The translations under genes were made by a program, and so were the position numbers. Below are positions 42,356-50,881 of a DNA stretch of 64,000 nt, in pieces. Source of the DNA: Candidatus Latescibacterota bacterium (GTDB lineage: Bacteria > Latescibacterota > UBA2968 > UBA8231); contig JAJDUT010000022.1 in the NCBI GenBank assembly GCA_022826515.1, positions 39,842-103,841 on the forward strand, read 5' to 3'. The notes below the pieces were generated by a model. It did not search any database and was not told the origin of the DNA. It saw only the letters and a program-made list of their open reading frames with translations. Each line of letters opens with the position of its first letter. The stretch's first letter is position 1.

Positions 42356-43537
42356 TTAGACCTCCTCAAGCGCCCTCTCTATATCGCCGATTAGTTCATC
42401 GGCGTCCTCAATGCCCACTGCATAGCGCACCAACTGGTCGGTGATACCGATGGCCAACCGCTCCTTCTCACTCAAATCGTAATAGGAAACAGTCGCCGGA
42501 TGCGAGACCAGTGTCTCCACTCCTCCCAAGCTAGGGGCGATATAAGGCACGGCTAGCCGATGGACGAAATTTCGCGTCTGCTCGGGGGTGCCGTCGATCT
42601 CAAAGCTGATCAACCCGCCAAAACCGCGCATTTGTTCTTTGGCCACGCAGTGATCGACGTGGCTTTCGAGACCTGGGTAAAAGACCTGACGAACCTTGGG
42701 ATGAGCTTCTAGGAAATGGGCTACTGTCAGGGCTGTATCGTTTTGCCGCAGAACGCGTAATGCGAGCGTCTTCAACCCCCGGATCAACAAAAACGAGGTG
42801 TTGGGGTCAACAATCCCGCCAGTGATTCGTTGGTATTCGCCAATAGCCTCAACTAAAGGAGCCTTGCCGCAGATAGCACCGGCCATCAAATCATTGTGCC
42901 CACCGAGGTATTTAGTGGCACTGTGGATGACCAAATCAACCCCGAAATCGAGCGGCCGCTGATTGACCGGCGTGGCCAAGGTACTGTCGATGATAACCTT
43001 GAGACGCCGTTGTTTGGCAAAAGCGACGAGTTGTTCCAAGTCGAGGACGTGCAGGTGGGGATTGGTCGGCGACTCGGTAAAGATCAAGCGGGTCTCTGGA
43101 CGTATCGCAGCCGCCAACGCATCCATATTACCGGGTTTCACTAGGGTAGATTCAATGCCGAATTTGGCCAAAACTTCGCAGAATTTGGCCGTCATGCGAT
43201 AGCAATCTTCCATCAGCACCAAGTGTTGCCCGCTGCGCAGCATGGCATAGAGCACCGAGGTAATCGCGCTCATGCCCGACGGAAAGAGCAAAGCAGCTTC
43301 GGCGTTTTCCAAGGCCGCTATTCTGCGCTCGGCTGCCCGCTGGGTTGGATTGCCGTAGCGCCCGTATTCATAGAGTGATTTTTCGCCGGCCTTAAAGGCG
43401 GCAAATTCCTCTAGATCGGCAAAGGTATAGGTAGCTGTCTGGGCAATGGGGTCGATGAGAGATTGGGCGAACTTATCCCGTTCCGCCCCCCCGTGTACCG
43501 AACGGGTCGATTCTCCGGCAAAACCATCGTGGTTCAT
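42356..43537 (-). CDS. Cystathionine gamma-synthase/beta-lyase family PLP enzyme
   Basis: 393 residues. TRSVHGGAERDKFAQSLIDP and PIAQTATYTF begin the fold. YGRYGNPTQRAAERRIAALE supplies the phosphate/substrate-site Tyr and Arg, and DLVIHSATKYLGGHNDLMAG contains the PLP lysine. SLGGVETLVSHPATVSY near the end binds the substrate carboxylate. Gamma-synthase (MetB), beta-lyase (MetC) and gamma-lyase cannot be separated by eye. It follows thrC by 13 nt, suggesting a homoserine-branch operon for Thr and Met. Confidence 0.9.
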   Translation of the reverse strand: MNHDGFAGESTRSVHGGAERDKFAQSLIDPIAQTATYTFADLEEFAAFKAGEKSLYEYGRYGNPTQRAAERRIAALENAEAALLFPSGMSAITSVLYAMLRSGQHLVLMEDCYRMTAKFCEVLAKFGIESTLVKPGNMDALAAAIRPETRLIFTESPTNPHLHVLDLEQLVAFAKQRRLKVIIDSTLATPVNQRPLDFGVDLVIHSATKYLGGHNDLMAGAICGKAPLVEAIGEYQRITGGIVDPNTSFLLIRGLKTLALRVLRQNDTALTVAHFLEAHPKVRQVFYPGLESHVDHCVAKEQMRGFGGLISFEIDGTPEQTRNFVHRLAVPYIAPSLGGVETLVSHPATVSYYDLSEKERLAIGITDQLVRYAVGIEDADELIGDIERALEEV

Positions 43538-43550
43538 TGTATTTGCTCTT

Positions 43551-44915
43551 TCAGTGGCCGGCTACAGCCAGCGTCCGCTGCTCTATGGCTTCGAGGACAG
43601 CCCGACGCACGGTTTCGTACTCAGCTTCGACCTCAATGGGCAGGTTGCGATGCTGTGGTTCGACGTGAAATTCGCGCAATTGGTCTTCGTGGTATTTCAC
43701 TTTGAAATCTGGAAACTTCAGCCCGTGCGCCGTGGATATTACGATCACCCGACTCTTGGGATCGACGTGCCCGGCTGCGACCATTTTCTCTAGTGCTGCT
43801 AAGGCGACGCCCGTGTGCGGACAGGTGAACAGCCCATTGCGGTCGGCCCTTGCACAGGCGTTGGCTAATTCGTCTTCCGTAGCCTCTTCGACGATGCCGT
43901 CAAAGGACTGCAAGGTGCGAATGGCCCGCTCCCGGCTTACGGGGTTGCCGATCTTGATGGCGCTGGCCAAGGTATCGCGGGCCGTTTGCGGCTCAAAGGT
44001 GCGGAACCCATCGAGATAACTGAGATAGAGAGGATTGGCCTGAGCGGCTTGGGCAACGGCAAGGCTCGGCAGCTTGTCGATAAGACCCATTTGCTTGGCT
44101 TCGATAAACCCCTTCCCCAAGGCACTGACATTGCCCAGATTGCCGCCCGGGATAACGACCCAATCGGGGACCTCCCAGTGAAATTGCTGTAACAGCTCAA
44201 TCGCGATGGTCTTCTGCCCTTCAATGCGGAGTGAATTCATCGAGTTGGCCAGATAGATTTGGTCGCGGCGGCAGATTTCCTGCACCAAGGCCATGCACCC
44301 GTCGAAGTCGGTGCGCAGGGCGAGCGTCAGCGCGCCATTGGCTATGGGCTGGATGAGCTGGGCGGTGGAGATCATATCTTTGGGCAACAACACGATTGCC
44401 GGAATGCCGGCGGCCGCGCAATACGCGGCCAGCGCCGCCGAGGTGTCCCCGGTTGAGGCGCAGGCTACCGCAGGTATAGACTGGCCCTCAGCAATCATCT
44501 GGTTGACCATGGAAACCAATACGGTCATGCCCAAGTCCTTAAACGAACCCGTGTGGCTATTGCCGCATTGCTTTATCCACAGATCTTCCATGCCTAATTC
44601 GGCTCCCAAGCGCTCGGCCCAGAGCAGATTGCTTCCCCCTTCGTACATAGAGACCACGTTCTCGTCTTCGACGAGGGGGCAAACTATCTCTTTCTTGCCC
44701 CAAACCGAACTCCCATATGGATGCACCGAACTCATGTAGCGCTGATCAAACAGCGTCCGCCACTCGCCGCCCGAGCGCCGCTGCAAGGGTTCCATATCGT
44801 GGCGTACTTCGAGCAGCCCTCCACACTTTTGACAGTGATAGACTATTTCGTTTAGCGGATAGCGCTCGTCGTCGCAATTGATGCACTGGAACCAAGCATT
44901 ATAGGAATAGGGCAT
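43551..44915 (-). CDS. thrC: Threonine synthase
   Basis: 454 residues. A zinc-ribbon-like N-terminus ([21 protein letters not shown]) precedes the fold-type II PLP domain. The PLP lysine is in [20 protein letters not shown], the phosphate loop is [17 protein letters not shown], and [20 protein letters not shown] is typical. Converts O-phosphohomoserine to threonine. ATG 44915; the region upstream is a 265-bp gap without an assigned gene. Confidence 0.93.
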   Translation of the reverse strand: MPYSYNAWFQCINCDDERYPLNEIVYHCQKCGGLLEVRHDMEPLQRRSGGEWRTLFDQRYMSSVHPYGSSVWGKKEIVCPLVEDENVVSMYEGGSNLLWAERLGAELGMEDLWIKQCGNSHTGSFKDLGMTVLVSMVNQMIAEGQSIPAVACASTGDTSAALAAYCAAAGIPAIVLLPKDMISTAQLIQPIANGALTLALRTDFDGCMALVQEICRRDQIYLANSMNSLRIEGQKTIAIELLQQFHWEVPDWVVIPGGNLGNVSALGKGFIEAKQMGLIDKLPSLAVAQAAQANPLYLSYLDGFRTFEPQTARDTLASAIKIGNPVSRERAIRTLQSFDGIVEEATEDELANACARADRNGLFTCPHTGVALAALEKMVAAGHVDPKSRVIVISTAHGLKFPDFKVKYHEDQLREFHVEPQHRNLPIEVEAEYETVRRAVLEAIEQRTLAVAGH

Positions 44916-45180
44916 GCCAACTCGTTCTGTTGGGGTAAATCAGGGCTTGTTCAGCCAAAAAGGGCATTTATTTCGTCCTCATTTTTCGACTTTTCTTTAT
45001 CGTTCGTCGGTTTTCTTGCGTCCTCTTGCTCGTCGTCGAATATTGAAAACTCAAAAAAGTAGCACTAACGTGGAACCGCTCTCTTCTTAGGGCGTTTAAT
45101 CCATGCGAGCCATTCCGGTCATGGTTCGTATCCCTCCCAGCGGTCAGGTGCATCCAAGGATGCCCTGGCCGCGACTTATT
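44916..45180. other. Intergenic region upstream of thrC
   Basis: 265 bp without a convincing gene. Two short minus-strand frames overlap here. One (44968-45153) is basic and unconserved in appearance. The other, beginning after a stop near 45066, encodes an acidic stretch ending DEINALFG but has no ATG, GTG or TTG start. I see no clear terminator, tRNA or riboswitch. Confidence 0.3.
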
Positions 45181-46191
45181 TTAGTTCAATCTCTGTACTA
45201 CAATGTATCCCACGGGCAATTCCACAACTGGGCTCAGTTCCCCAACTTTCAGTTTCACTACGACTTCTTCAATCTCGGGCATAAGTTCACCCGGCCCAAA
45301 AAATCCCAAATCCCCGCCCTGATTGGCGTTGGGTGCGATGGAAAGCTGTTGCGCTAGTTGGGAAAAATCGGCTCCTTGAGCCATTTTTTCGAGGATTTCG
45401 CGTGCGGACGCTTCTGTTTCGACCAATATGTAGCGCGCTCGCATCTCACCGGCCAGCATCGCCTGTACCTCTTCGATTTTGGCCGTGATTGCCTGGGTTA
45501 GGTAGGGATCCTGCGCCTGATCTTTAGCTCGCTTGTAATACTCAAGTGCTTCGGCGTAGCGTCCAACTCCAGCGAGGAGGAAGGCGATGTTGTTGTAGGC
45601 TTCGACATTCTCCGGCGATAACTCCGCCAACTTTTGGTATTGTTCGATAGCTTGATCTACCGAGTCCTTTTCCGCGTAGTAATATCCATATAGGCGATAG
45701 GCTTCCGCGTTTTTGGCATCCAGTGCCAAGGCCCGATCAAGACGTTCGCGCACCCTTTCGCTCTGCCCAGCCTGCATGTAGAGATAACCGAGGGTGCTGT
45801 GGACTTTGGTTGAGGACGGGGCCAGAATACTCGCTTGTTCGACGTAAAAAATAGACGAGTCTAGCTGGCCCATGGCCAAAAATGCCTCTCCTAACGCCGA
45901 ATATACTGGTAGCTGCCTAGGGTCTTCAGCGAGTGATTTTTGCAGCGATTCAGCCGCCTGACGATAGCCGCCGGTCTCCATGTAGAGGCTGGCCAAGCGA
46001 TTGAGAAACATCGCGCTGCCAGCACCCAATTCGCGCGCCTTTTCGTATTCGGCTAACGCCTGCTTAGGCTGGCCCTGCGCCAACAGGGAGTCTCCACGCT
46101 GGACCGCTTCGACGATGGCTTGGCCACTAGCCGGAACTACGATCCCGATTACCGCGGCGATTAGTCCTATAAACCTCATATTTCCTCGCAT
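45181..46191 (-). CDS. TPR protein with C-terminal parvulin-type (PpiC) domain
   Basis: 336 residues. The N-terminus (MRFIGLIAAVIGIVVPASGQ) is a signal peptide; start at 46191 or the internal ATG 46179, the latter following GAGGA closely. Residues ~25-245 hold at least five TPR units (QLPVYSALGEAFLAMGQLDS; TKVHSTLGYLYMQAGQSERV). Residues ~250-336 form a parvulin domain (ARYILVETEASAREILEKMA; SIAPNANQGGDLGFFGPGEL). A periplasmic scaffold and chaperone fusion; substrate unknown. Follows the class II aldolase gene by 11 nt. Confidence 0.82.
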   Translation of the reverse strand: MRGNMRFIGLIAAVIGIVVPASGQAIVEAVQRGDSLLAQGQPKQALAEYEKARELGAGSAMFLNRLASLYMETGGYRQAAESLQKSLAEDPRQLPVYSALGEAFLAMGQLDSSIFYVEQASILAPSSTKVHSTLGYLYMQAGQSERVRERLDRALALDAKNAEAYRLYGYYYAEKDSVDQAIEQYQKLAELSPENVEAYNNIAFLLAGVGRYAEALEYYKRAKDQAQDPYLTQAITAKIEEVQAMLAGEMRARYILVETEASAREILEKMAQGADFSQLAQQLSIAPNANQGGDLGFFGPGELMPEIEEVVVKLKVGELSPVVELPVGYIVVQRLN

Positions 46192-46202
46192 CGCGTACCG
46201 AA

Positions 46203-46925
46203 CTAGCGCAGTTGGCGCAGAACTTCCTTGGTAATTTGCTCGACGATATCGCTTTCTCCTGCCACCTCACAAGACGGCCGATCCCCAATTCCAAAGCGAT
46301 TTCTCAGATTCGTGAGATCTTCCACGTCTTTACCCCCCAGCGTGCGGATACCGCCGAGTTGATGCGCCACCAAGGCGATCTGGGCAAAGTGTTCGACAGT
46401 CTCCATCTTGAAATGCGCGTCCATGACGTGTTGGCCCACGGTTACCACTCCGTGATTGGCCATTAAAACGGCGTCGTATTGCCGCAAAAGCGGCTTCATC
46501 GGCTCGACGATATCGGGGCCGCCGGGCGTGCCGTAATCCGCGAGTGGAATGCCCCCGAGGCTGACGATGACCTCGGGCAATACGCACTGAGTCAGCTCAA
46601 TGCCAGCAACGGCAAAACCCGTCGCGGTCGGCGGGTGTGCGTGAACGACGGCGCGGACGTCGGGCCGCAACTTGTAGATTTCGAGGTGCATGCGGATTTC
46701 CGACGATATTTTCATCGATCCCGCTACCTGCCGGCCCTCCATATCGCAGGTAGCCAGCATGTCTGCACTCAGATAGCCCTTGCTCACTCCGGTCGGAGTA
46801 CACAGCACTAGATCGTCCTCTATGCGGACGCTGATATTGCCGTCGTTGGCCGCTACGTACCCTCGCTGATAGACCCTGTGCCCTACTTCGCATATTTCTT
46901 TTTTTATTGCAAACGCCGAATTCAT
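46203..46925 (-). CDS. Class II aldolase/adducin family protein (fuculose-phosphate-aldolase-like)
   Basis: 240 residues. NDGNISVRI is the substrate phosphate region, HAHPPTATGFAVAGIEL carries two Zn-binding His residues, and ANHGVVTVGQHVMDAHFKME has the third His plus the conserved end. Family members cleave L-fuculose-1-phosphate, L-rhamnulose-1-phosphate or related ketose phosphates. Its ATG overlaps the stop of the LPG-synthase-like gene, which in turn overlaps a BMC shell gene. In fucose/rhamnose microcompartments such an aldolase feeds lactaldehyde to the compartment; that role is inferred. Confidence 0.88.
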   Translation of the reverse strand: MNSAFAIKKEICEVGHRVYQRGYVAANDGNISVRIEDDLVLCTPTGVSKGYLSADMLATCDMEGRQVAGSMKISSEIRMHLEIYKLRPDVRAVVHAHPPTATGFAVAGIELTQCVLPEVIVSLGGIPLADYGTPGGPDIVEPMKPLLRQYDAVLMANHGVVTVGQHVMDAHFKMETVEHFAQIALVAHQLGGIRTLGGKDVEDLTNLRNRFGIGDRPSCEVAGESDIVEQITKEVLRQLR

Positions 46926-47752
46926 AAGGCGACCTTTCCCATCATCCGCAGTCGGCGGCTACCAATCCACAGCCAGCCCAAACCAGCCGGCAAGCACACA
47001 TTGCAGACAAAAATCAGGATACTGGCCACAAAAGCAGGTTGCGGCTCTAAGCCGAGGCTGCTAAACACCAGAATGGCCGCGGCCTCGCGGACCCCTAGAT
47101 CCAAAAACCCCAAGGGCAGCAGGGTTTTCAGGGCAAATATCACCGGCACCGCCAACACAACCGCTGAGCTGGCGGCCACACTGGCGGTAACCAAATAGAA
47201 AAATTGCGCCATGAATACCACGTTGAACAAGACGGATAATCCGGCGATAGCCCCCCATGCAATCGGCTCGCTCGCTTTCCAGCGGCACCAGCCCCAATAC
47301 AGCAGTACGCCGAGGATGCAGCATAGCAACAGCAAAAAGCCCCTGAGTTGGGGCCATAAAATCCACGCGGCTACGGCCCCCAAACCCAACGTGACCGCGG
47401 CCGAACTCAACTTGTCCACGGCCGTCAGCAGCGCGGCCTTGGCCCGGCTCCGCCCCAAGAAAACGCCGCGGCCCAACTCGCCCAAACGGCTCGGTGTCAC
47501 CAAACCGAGGGCGGCACCACCCAGCAACGAATAGAGTGCATCGCGCCTGTTGGCCTCAGGGATTTGGTCGCGCAACAGTAGCTGCCACTTCACCCATTGC
47601 ACGCCGATGCCCACTAGGGCAATGGCCCCGCAGATGAGCACTTTATCCCTACCGACCTGCCCAGCGGCTGCAAGCAACTCAGTCGGTTCAAGGTACCATG
47701 CAGCCCAGCCCAGTAGAGCCGTTGCCAAGATGATTTTTGCCCCAATTACCAT
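46922..47752 (-). CDS. Lysylphosphatidylglycerol synthase-like transmembrane protein (YbhN/UPF0104 type)
   Basis: 276 residues with about seven to eight hydrophobic helices. SLLGGAALGLVTPSRLGELG and RGVFLGR match the conserved core of the LPG_synthase_TM (flippase-like) family. The soluble transferase domain of MprF is absent. Possibly a lipid flippase or transporter; substrate unknown. Overlaps both neighbours (BMC gene by 7 nt, aldolase gene by 4 nt). Confidence 0.8.
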   Translation of the reverse strand: MVIGAKIILATALLGWAAWYLEPTELLAAAGQVGRDKVLICGAIALVGIGVQWVKWQLLLRDQIPEANRRDALYSLLGGAALGLVTPSRLGELGRGVFLGRSRAKAALLTAVDKLSSAAVTLGLGAVAAWILWPQLRGFLLLLCCILGVLLYWGWCRWKASEPIAWGAIAGLSVLFNVVFMAQFFYLVTASVAASSAVVLAVPVIFALKTLLPLGFLDLGVREAAAILVFSSLGLEPQPAFVASILIFVCNVCLPAGLGWLWIGSRRLRMMGKVAL

Positions 47753-48039
47753 GCAGTTGCCGGGAGGTGGATTAGGGATAAGGCAGCTTCCGTGCTCTCA
47801 TGCGGCCGGGGAATGATGCTGAGCGCGACTATTTCACCTGCACTCGCTGCGGCCACGGCACCAGCTTCGATAGCTGCGCGCACAGCGGCCACATCTCCAC
47901 AGACGATGACCGAGACTAGCCCACCGCCTACTTGCTGCCAGCCGACCATCTCGACATCAGCGGCTTTGACCATTCCGTCTGCCGCTTCGACCATAGCCGC
48001 CCAACCGCGGGTTTCAATCATGCCCAAGGCGCGTCCCAT
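47746..48039 (-). CDS. Bacterial microcompartment shell protein, BMC-H type
   Basis: 97 residues, one BMC domain. ALGMIETRGWAAMVEAADGM, then VKAADVEMVGWQQVGGGLVS, then VAAVRAAIEAGAVAA are the PduA/EutM-type core forming hexameric shell tiles. The end (VALSIIPRPHESTEAALS) is family-like. No BMC-P pentamer, signature aldehyde dehydrogenase or second shell gene is visible in this window. The co-transcribed class II aldolase suggests a fucose/rhamnose-type compartment whose other parts are elsewhere, or a lone shell gene with another use. Confidence 0.93.
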   Translation of the reverse strand: MGRALGMIETRGWAAMVEAADGMVKAADVEMVGWQQVGGGLVSVIVCGDVAAVRAAIEAGAVAAASAGEIVALSIIPRPHESTEAALSLIHLPATAW

Positions 48040-48136
48040 TGGTCTGTTTCGCTCTTGTTTAAACGGCAGAAGATAGGCGACCTAACCCCTTCCGTCAAAA
48101 CACAAAAGGCGTTCCCCAAGGCGATGCTTCTAGGCT

Positions 48137-49228
48137 TCAAGCCTTAAAAAGAAAGGTGATGACATCCCCATCAGCGACGACGTAATCCCGGCCTTCACTG
48201 CGCAATTGCCCGGCTGCTTTCAGCGGTGCCCATCCCCCCATAGTAATTAGCTGCTCACAAGAGGCCAGCTCGGCGCGAATAAACCCCTGCTCCATGTCCG
48301 TGTGGATCCGCCCGGCTGCTTTAGGTGCTTTTTCCCCGCGCGGCAACTGCCAAGCCTGTAGCTTGCCGTTGGCGAGCGTGTAGAAGGCAATCAGATCCAG
48401 CAGCTTGTATCCGGCCTGGACTAAGCGCTCTATCCCTCCGTGTTCCAGTCCCAACTCTCGGCTGAACTCCGCTCGTTCCTCTTGGCTCAGACCAGCGATC
48501 TCTGCTTCGAGCTGCGCCGAGATGACCAGTACTTGGTCCGCTCCATAGCGTTCGACCAGCCGATCCACCCACGGCCCCGGCACGCCAGCTTCTACTTCCC
48601 CGACGTTGGCCGCATAAAGCACCGGCTTTGCCGTTAGCAAGCTATACGCAGCAAGCGAGTCCCTTTCTTCTGGGGTCAACCCCATCATCGCCGCACCCAT
48701 TCCTCGCTGCAATCCCGCTAAGACCTTGGCGCAGGCCGCCAGCTCGTGTGCGCGCGTGCTACGCGGCTCAGAGCGGACCACTTTGTCTAGATGGGGCACG
48801 GCCTTTTCCATCACCGCCAAATCGGCGAGCAGCAACTCCGTTTCAATGGTCTCAATATCGCGCAAGGGATCAATCGCCCCATCCACATGGCTTATTTGCG
48901 CGTCGTCAAAACAGCGTACCACGTGAACTAGGGCATCGACATCTCTGATGTGAGCGAGGAATTGATTGCCCAACCCGGCACCTTGGTTCGCATCCCGCAC
49001 CAGCCCAGCAATATCGACAAAGCGGATATTCGTAGGCGTTGTAGATTGCGGCTGAATGACTTCGCTTAGCCGCTCCAAGCGCGGATCCGGCACCTCGACG
49101 GTGCCTACATTGGGGGCCACTGTGCAAAATGGGTAATTAGATACCTCGGCCCCATCTCCTGTCAGCGCATTGAAGAGCGTTGATTTGCCCACATTGGGCA
49201 AGCCGATTATGCCGATGGAAAGAGCCAT
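48137..49228 (-). CDS. ychF: Redox-regulated ATPase YchF (OLA1 family)
   Basis: 363 residues. P-loop GIIGLPNVGKSTLFNALTGD; the G2/G3 region FVDIAGLVRDANQGAGLGNQ; coiled-coil insertion; and the TGS domain at the C-terminus (LIAFYTLANGKLQAWQLPRG, TDMEQGFIRAEL). Obg-related ATPase binding ribosomes. Separated from the tRNA cluster by a strong terminator hairpin. Confidence 0.96.
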   Translation of the reverse strand: MALSIGIIGLPNVGKSTLFNALTGDGAEVSNYPFCTVAPNVGTVEVPDPRLERLSEVIQPQSTTPTNIRFVDIAGLVRDANQGAGLGNQFLAHIRDVDALVHVVRCFDDAQISHVDGAIDPLRDIETIETELLLADLAVMEKAVPHLDKVVRSEPRSTRAHELAACAKVLAGLQRGMGAAMMGLTPEERDSLAAYSLLTAKPVLYAANVGEVEAGVPGPWVDRLVERYGADQVLVISAQLEAEIAGLSQEERAEFSRELGLEHGGIERLVQAGYKLLDLIAFYTLANGKLQAWQLPRGEKAPKAAGRIHTDMEQGFIRAELASCEQLITMGGWAPLKAAGQLRSEGRDYVVADGDVITFLFKA

Positions 49229-49245
49229 ACCTCATATCTCAAATA

Positions 49246-49286
49246 AATTAAGTCCCTGTAAGTCAAAAGCTCACAGGGACTTAATT
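49246..49286. terminator. Strong hairpin between the tRNA cluster and ychF
   Basis: AATTAAGTCCCTGT (49246-49259) pairs perfectly with ACAGGGACTTAATT (49273-49286), 14 bp with a 13-nt loop. On the minus strand the 3' arm runs into TTTATTT, so it likely ends the tRNA transcript. Confidence 0.8.
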
Positions 49287-49288
49287 CG

Positions 49289-49366
49289 TGGTCGGGGTGG
49301 CCGGATTTGAACCGGCGACCCCCTGCTCCCGAAGCAGGTGCGCTAGCCGGGCTGCGCTACACCCCG
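49289..49366 (-). tRNA. tRNA-Pro (anticodon CGG)
   Basis: 78 nt with encoded CCA. Acceptor CGGGGTG/CACCCCG; anticodon stem CCTGC/GCAGG with loop TTCGGGA (CGG, reading CCG); T arm GCCGG-TTCAAAT-CCGGC. Typical bacterial tRNA-Pro with C1. Confidence 0.95.
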
Positions 49367-49409
49367 ACGTGGGCAAGCAAAAGCTACAATCTCCATACTA
49401 CCATAAAAA

Positions 49410-49487
49410 TGGTCGGGGTGACTGGATTTGAACCAGCGACCTCTTCCACCCCAAGGAAGCGCGCTAGCCGGGCTGCGCCACACCCCG
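49410..49487 (-). tRNA. tRNA-Pro (anticodon GGG)
   Basis: 78 nt with encoded CCA. Acceptor CGGGGTG/CACCCCG; anticodon stem CTTCC/GGAAG with loop TTGGGGT (GGG, reading CCC/CCU); T arm GCTGG-TTCAAAT-CCAGT. Very similar in body to the adjacent tRNA-Pro(CGG), suggesting duplication and anticodon change. Confidence 0.94.
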
Positions 49488-49520
49488 ACTCAATTATCCG
49501 ACCATACTCTGGCGACAAAA

Positions 49521-49597
49521 TGGTGAGCTAACCAGGATTCGAACCTGGGACCTCCGGTTCCGGAGACCGGCGCTCTATCCAGCTGAGCTATTAGCCC
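49521..49597 (-). tRNA. tRNA-Arg (anticodon CCG)
   Basis: 77 nt with encoded CCA. Acceptor GGGCTAA/TTAGCTC (one G.T); anticodon stem CCGGT/ACCGG with loop CTCCGGA (CCG, reading CGG); T arm CCAGG-TTCGAAT-CCTGG. First tRNA of the three on this strand. Confidence 0.94.
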
Positions 49598-49602
49598 CTA
49601 GC

Positions 49603-49695
49603 CTAGACGTTCTTCTTGTGTCGATTCTTGCGCAGTCTCTTCTTGCGCTTGTGCGTAGCGATCTTATGCCGCTTTCTCTTCCTGCCACAGGGCAT
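49603..49695 (-). CDS. AURKAIP1/COX24-type small basic (ribosomal) protein
   Basis: 30 residues: MPCGRKRKRHKIATHKRKKR, then LRKNRHKKNV. Nearly all Lys/Arg/His. It matches the tiny AURKAIP1/COX24-domain proteins common in Bacteroidota and relatives, related in type to mitochondrial mS38 and mycobacterial bS22 of the small ribosomal subunit. GGAG lies ~9 nt upstream, inside the end of the HU gene, and the two genes overlap by 32 nt in different frames. The tRNA-Arg gene follows 5 nt after its stop. Too short for standard ORF calls but clearly real. Confidence 0.85.
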   Translation of the reverse strand: MPCGRKRKRHKIATHKRKKRLRKNRHKKNV

Positions 49696-50005
49696 CTTTT
49701 CTATCTCCTGGACCTTTGTCCTCTGCGTTTTCCCCATTGACACGCGCCCGCAATTCCTTTGAGGGCTTAAATGTCGGGGCCTTGCGACCAGCGATTTTTA
49801 CTTCGGCACCCGTGCGTGGATTGCGACCGGTGCGCGGTGCGCGCTCTACTACTTTGAAGGTGCCAAAACCACGAATTTCAATGTGGTCTTCCCGTTCCAA
49901 AGCCTCGACTACGGATTCAATAAAGCCATCAACCACAGCCGCAGTATCCGTCTTGGTAAGCCCCGTCCCCTCGGCGATTAGACGCACGATATCAGCTTTC
50001 GTCAA
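49664..50005 (-). CDS. HU family DNA-binding protein (copy 2), extended tail
   Basis: 113 residues. MTKADIVRLIAEGTGLTKTD, then HIEIRGFGTFKVVERAPRTG and APTFKPSKELRARV form a complete HU. About 20 further residues (GENAEDKGPGDRKDALWQEE) are encoded where the small ribosomal-type gene begins, so the tail may be a by-product of the overlap. Shares the beta-arm sequence with copy 1 at 6094. Divides mreC from the tRNA cluster. Confidence 0.93.
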   Translation of the reverse strand: MTKADIVRLIAEGTGLTKTDTAAVVDGFIESVVEALEREDHIEIRGFGTFKVVERAPRTGRNPRTGAEVKIAGRKAPTFKPSKELRARVNGENAEDKGPGDRKDALWQEEKAA

Positions 50006-50112
50006 GACCGCACTCTCATTCGGATGGGTTGAAATTGCGTAACTATCACGCCAACAAGTAGTTTTAAAGGATATGGCACGGCTTATGCCCTGTCAAGGCG
50101 AGCGGCACTCTC

Positions 50113-50874
50113 TTAGTTTTTGCCGAGTACAAAAACCTCTTCAAGTACAGAGAAATCTACAATCGACTTGAGGACAACCCGCAAAAAGACCGGGGCTCGT
50201 TTCTCCTGATTCACCTCCACCACCGTGCCAATCGGTACGCCCTTGGGGTATCGCCCGCCCAACCCCGATGATACGACTAAATCGCCCTCCCGCACCAAGT
50301 TGCTCGATTCGACGAATCGCAACCGGAACTGGCCGTCGATCCACGAGACGATGCCTTGGGCGCGCGTCGCTTGGATCAAAGCACTCACTCTCGTGCGCAT
50401 CAACAACTGTACGACCGAATCCGATCCGCCAACTTGGGCGATGTGACCGACGAGCCCTTCAGGTGTCACCACGGGCATATCCTTATCTACGCCGTGGTCG
50501 CGACCAACGTTGATGACGACCGCGTCGTAAACGTGGTCGGGGTCGCGGCCGATCACCTCGGCGGAAATAACGGGCGTGCCCCCGTCTATCGGCCGAAAGG
50601 CCAAGGCCTTGCGCAGGCGCATATTTTCCCATCCAGCTTCCTGGAGCTGCATGTTGTCAAGGGCTAGGGCTACGTTTTGAGTTAGGAGAAAACGGCTCTT
50701 TTCCTCGTCGCGCGTAGAGCGGATGACACGCGAAAATAGTGCTTGTCCTGATGCCGCTAAACCGGCTTGGCAGCGCTCGGCGATAGAGGTCTTATAGGAT
50801 GTAGGTAAGCCCATCAAAATCAAGGCGCAGACAAAAGCGAATCCAATGACGATGAGCTCCCGAGTATTGGTCAT
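50113..50874 (-). CDS. mreC: Rod shape-determining protein MreC
   Basis: 253 residues. One N-terminal transmembrane helix (ELIVIGFAFVCALILMGLP), a short coiled coil (~60-90), then the periplasmic beta domain: VISAEVIGRDPDHVYDAVVI, GVDKDMPVVTPEGLVGHIAQ, SGLGGRYPKGVPIGTVVEV. Links MreB to the peptidoglycan elongation machinery. Lies 7 nt after mreB; no mreD, mrdA or rodA follows, since the next gene on this strand is HU. Confidence 0.93.
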   Translation of the reverse strand: MTNTRELIVIGFAFVCALILMGLPTSYKTSIAERCQAGLAASGQALFSRVIRSTRDEEKSRFLLTQNVALALDNMQLQEAGWENMRLRKALAFRPIDGGTPVISAEVIGRDPDHVYDAVVINVGRDHGVDKDMPVVTPEGLVGHIAQVGGSDSVVQLLMRTRVSALIQATRAQGIVSWIDGQFRLRFVESSNLVREGDLVVSSGLGGRYPKGVPIGTVVEVNQEKRAPVFLRVVLKSIVDFSVLEEVFVLGKN

Positions 50875-50881
50875 AACTTAG

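Noticed and set aside
44968..45153. 61-codon basic minus-strand frame upstream of thrC
   Set aside because: No conserved features, no ribosome-binding site, overlaps another weak frame.
46162..46190. TAGTCCTATAA half-site near the TPR-parvulin start
   Set aside because: Only one arm matches and it is coding sequence for the signal peptide.
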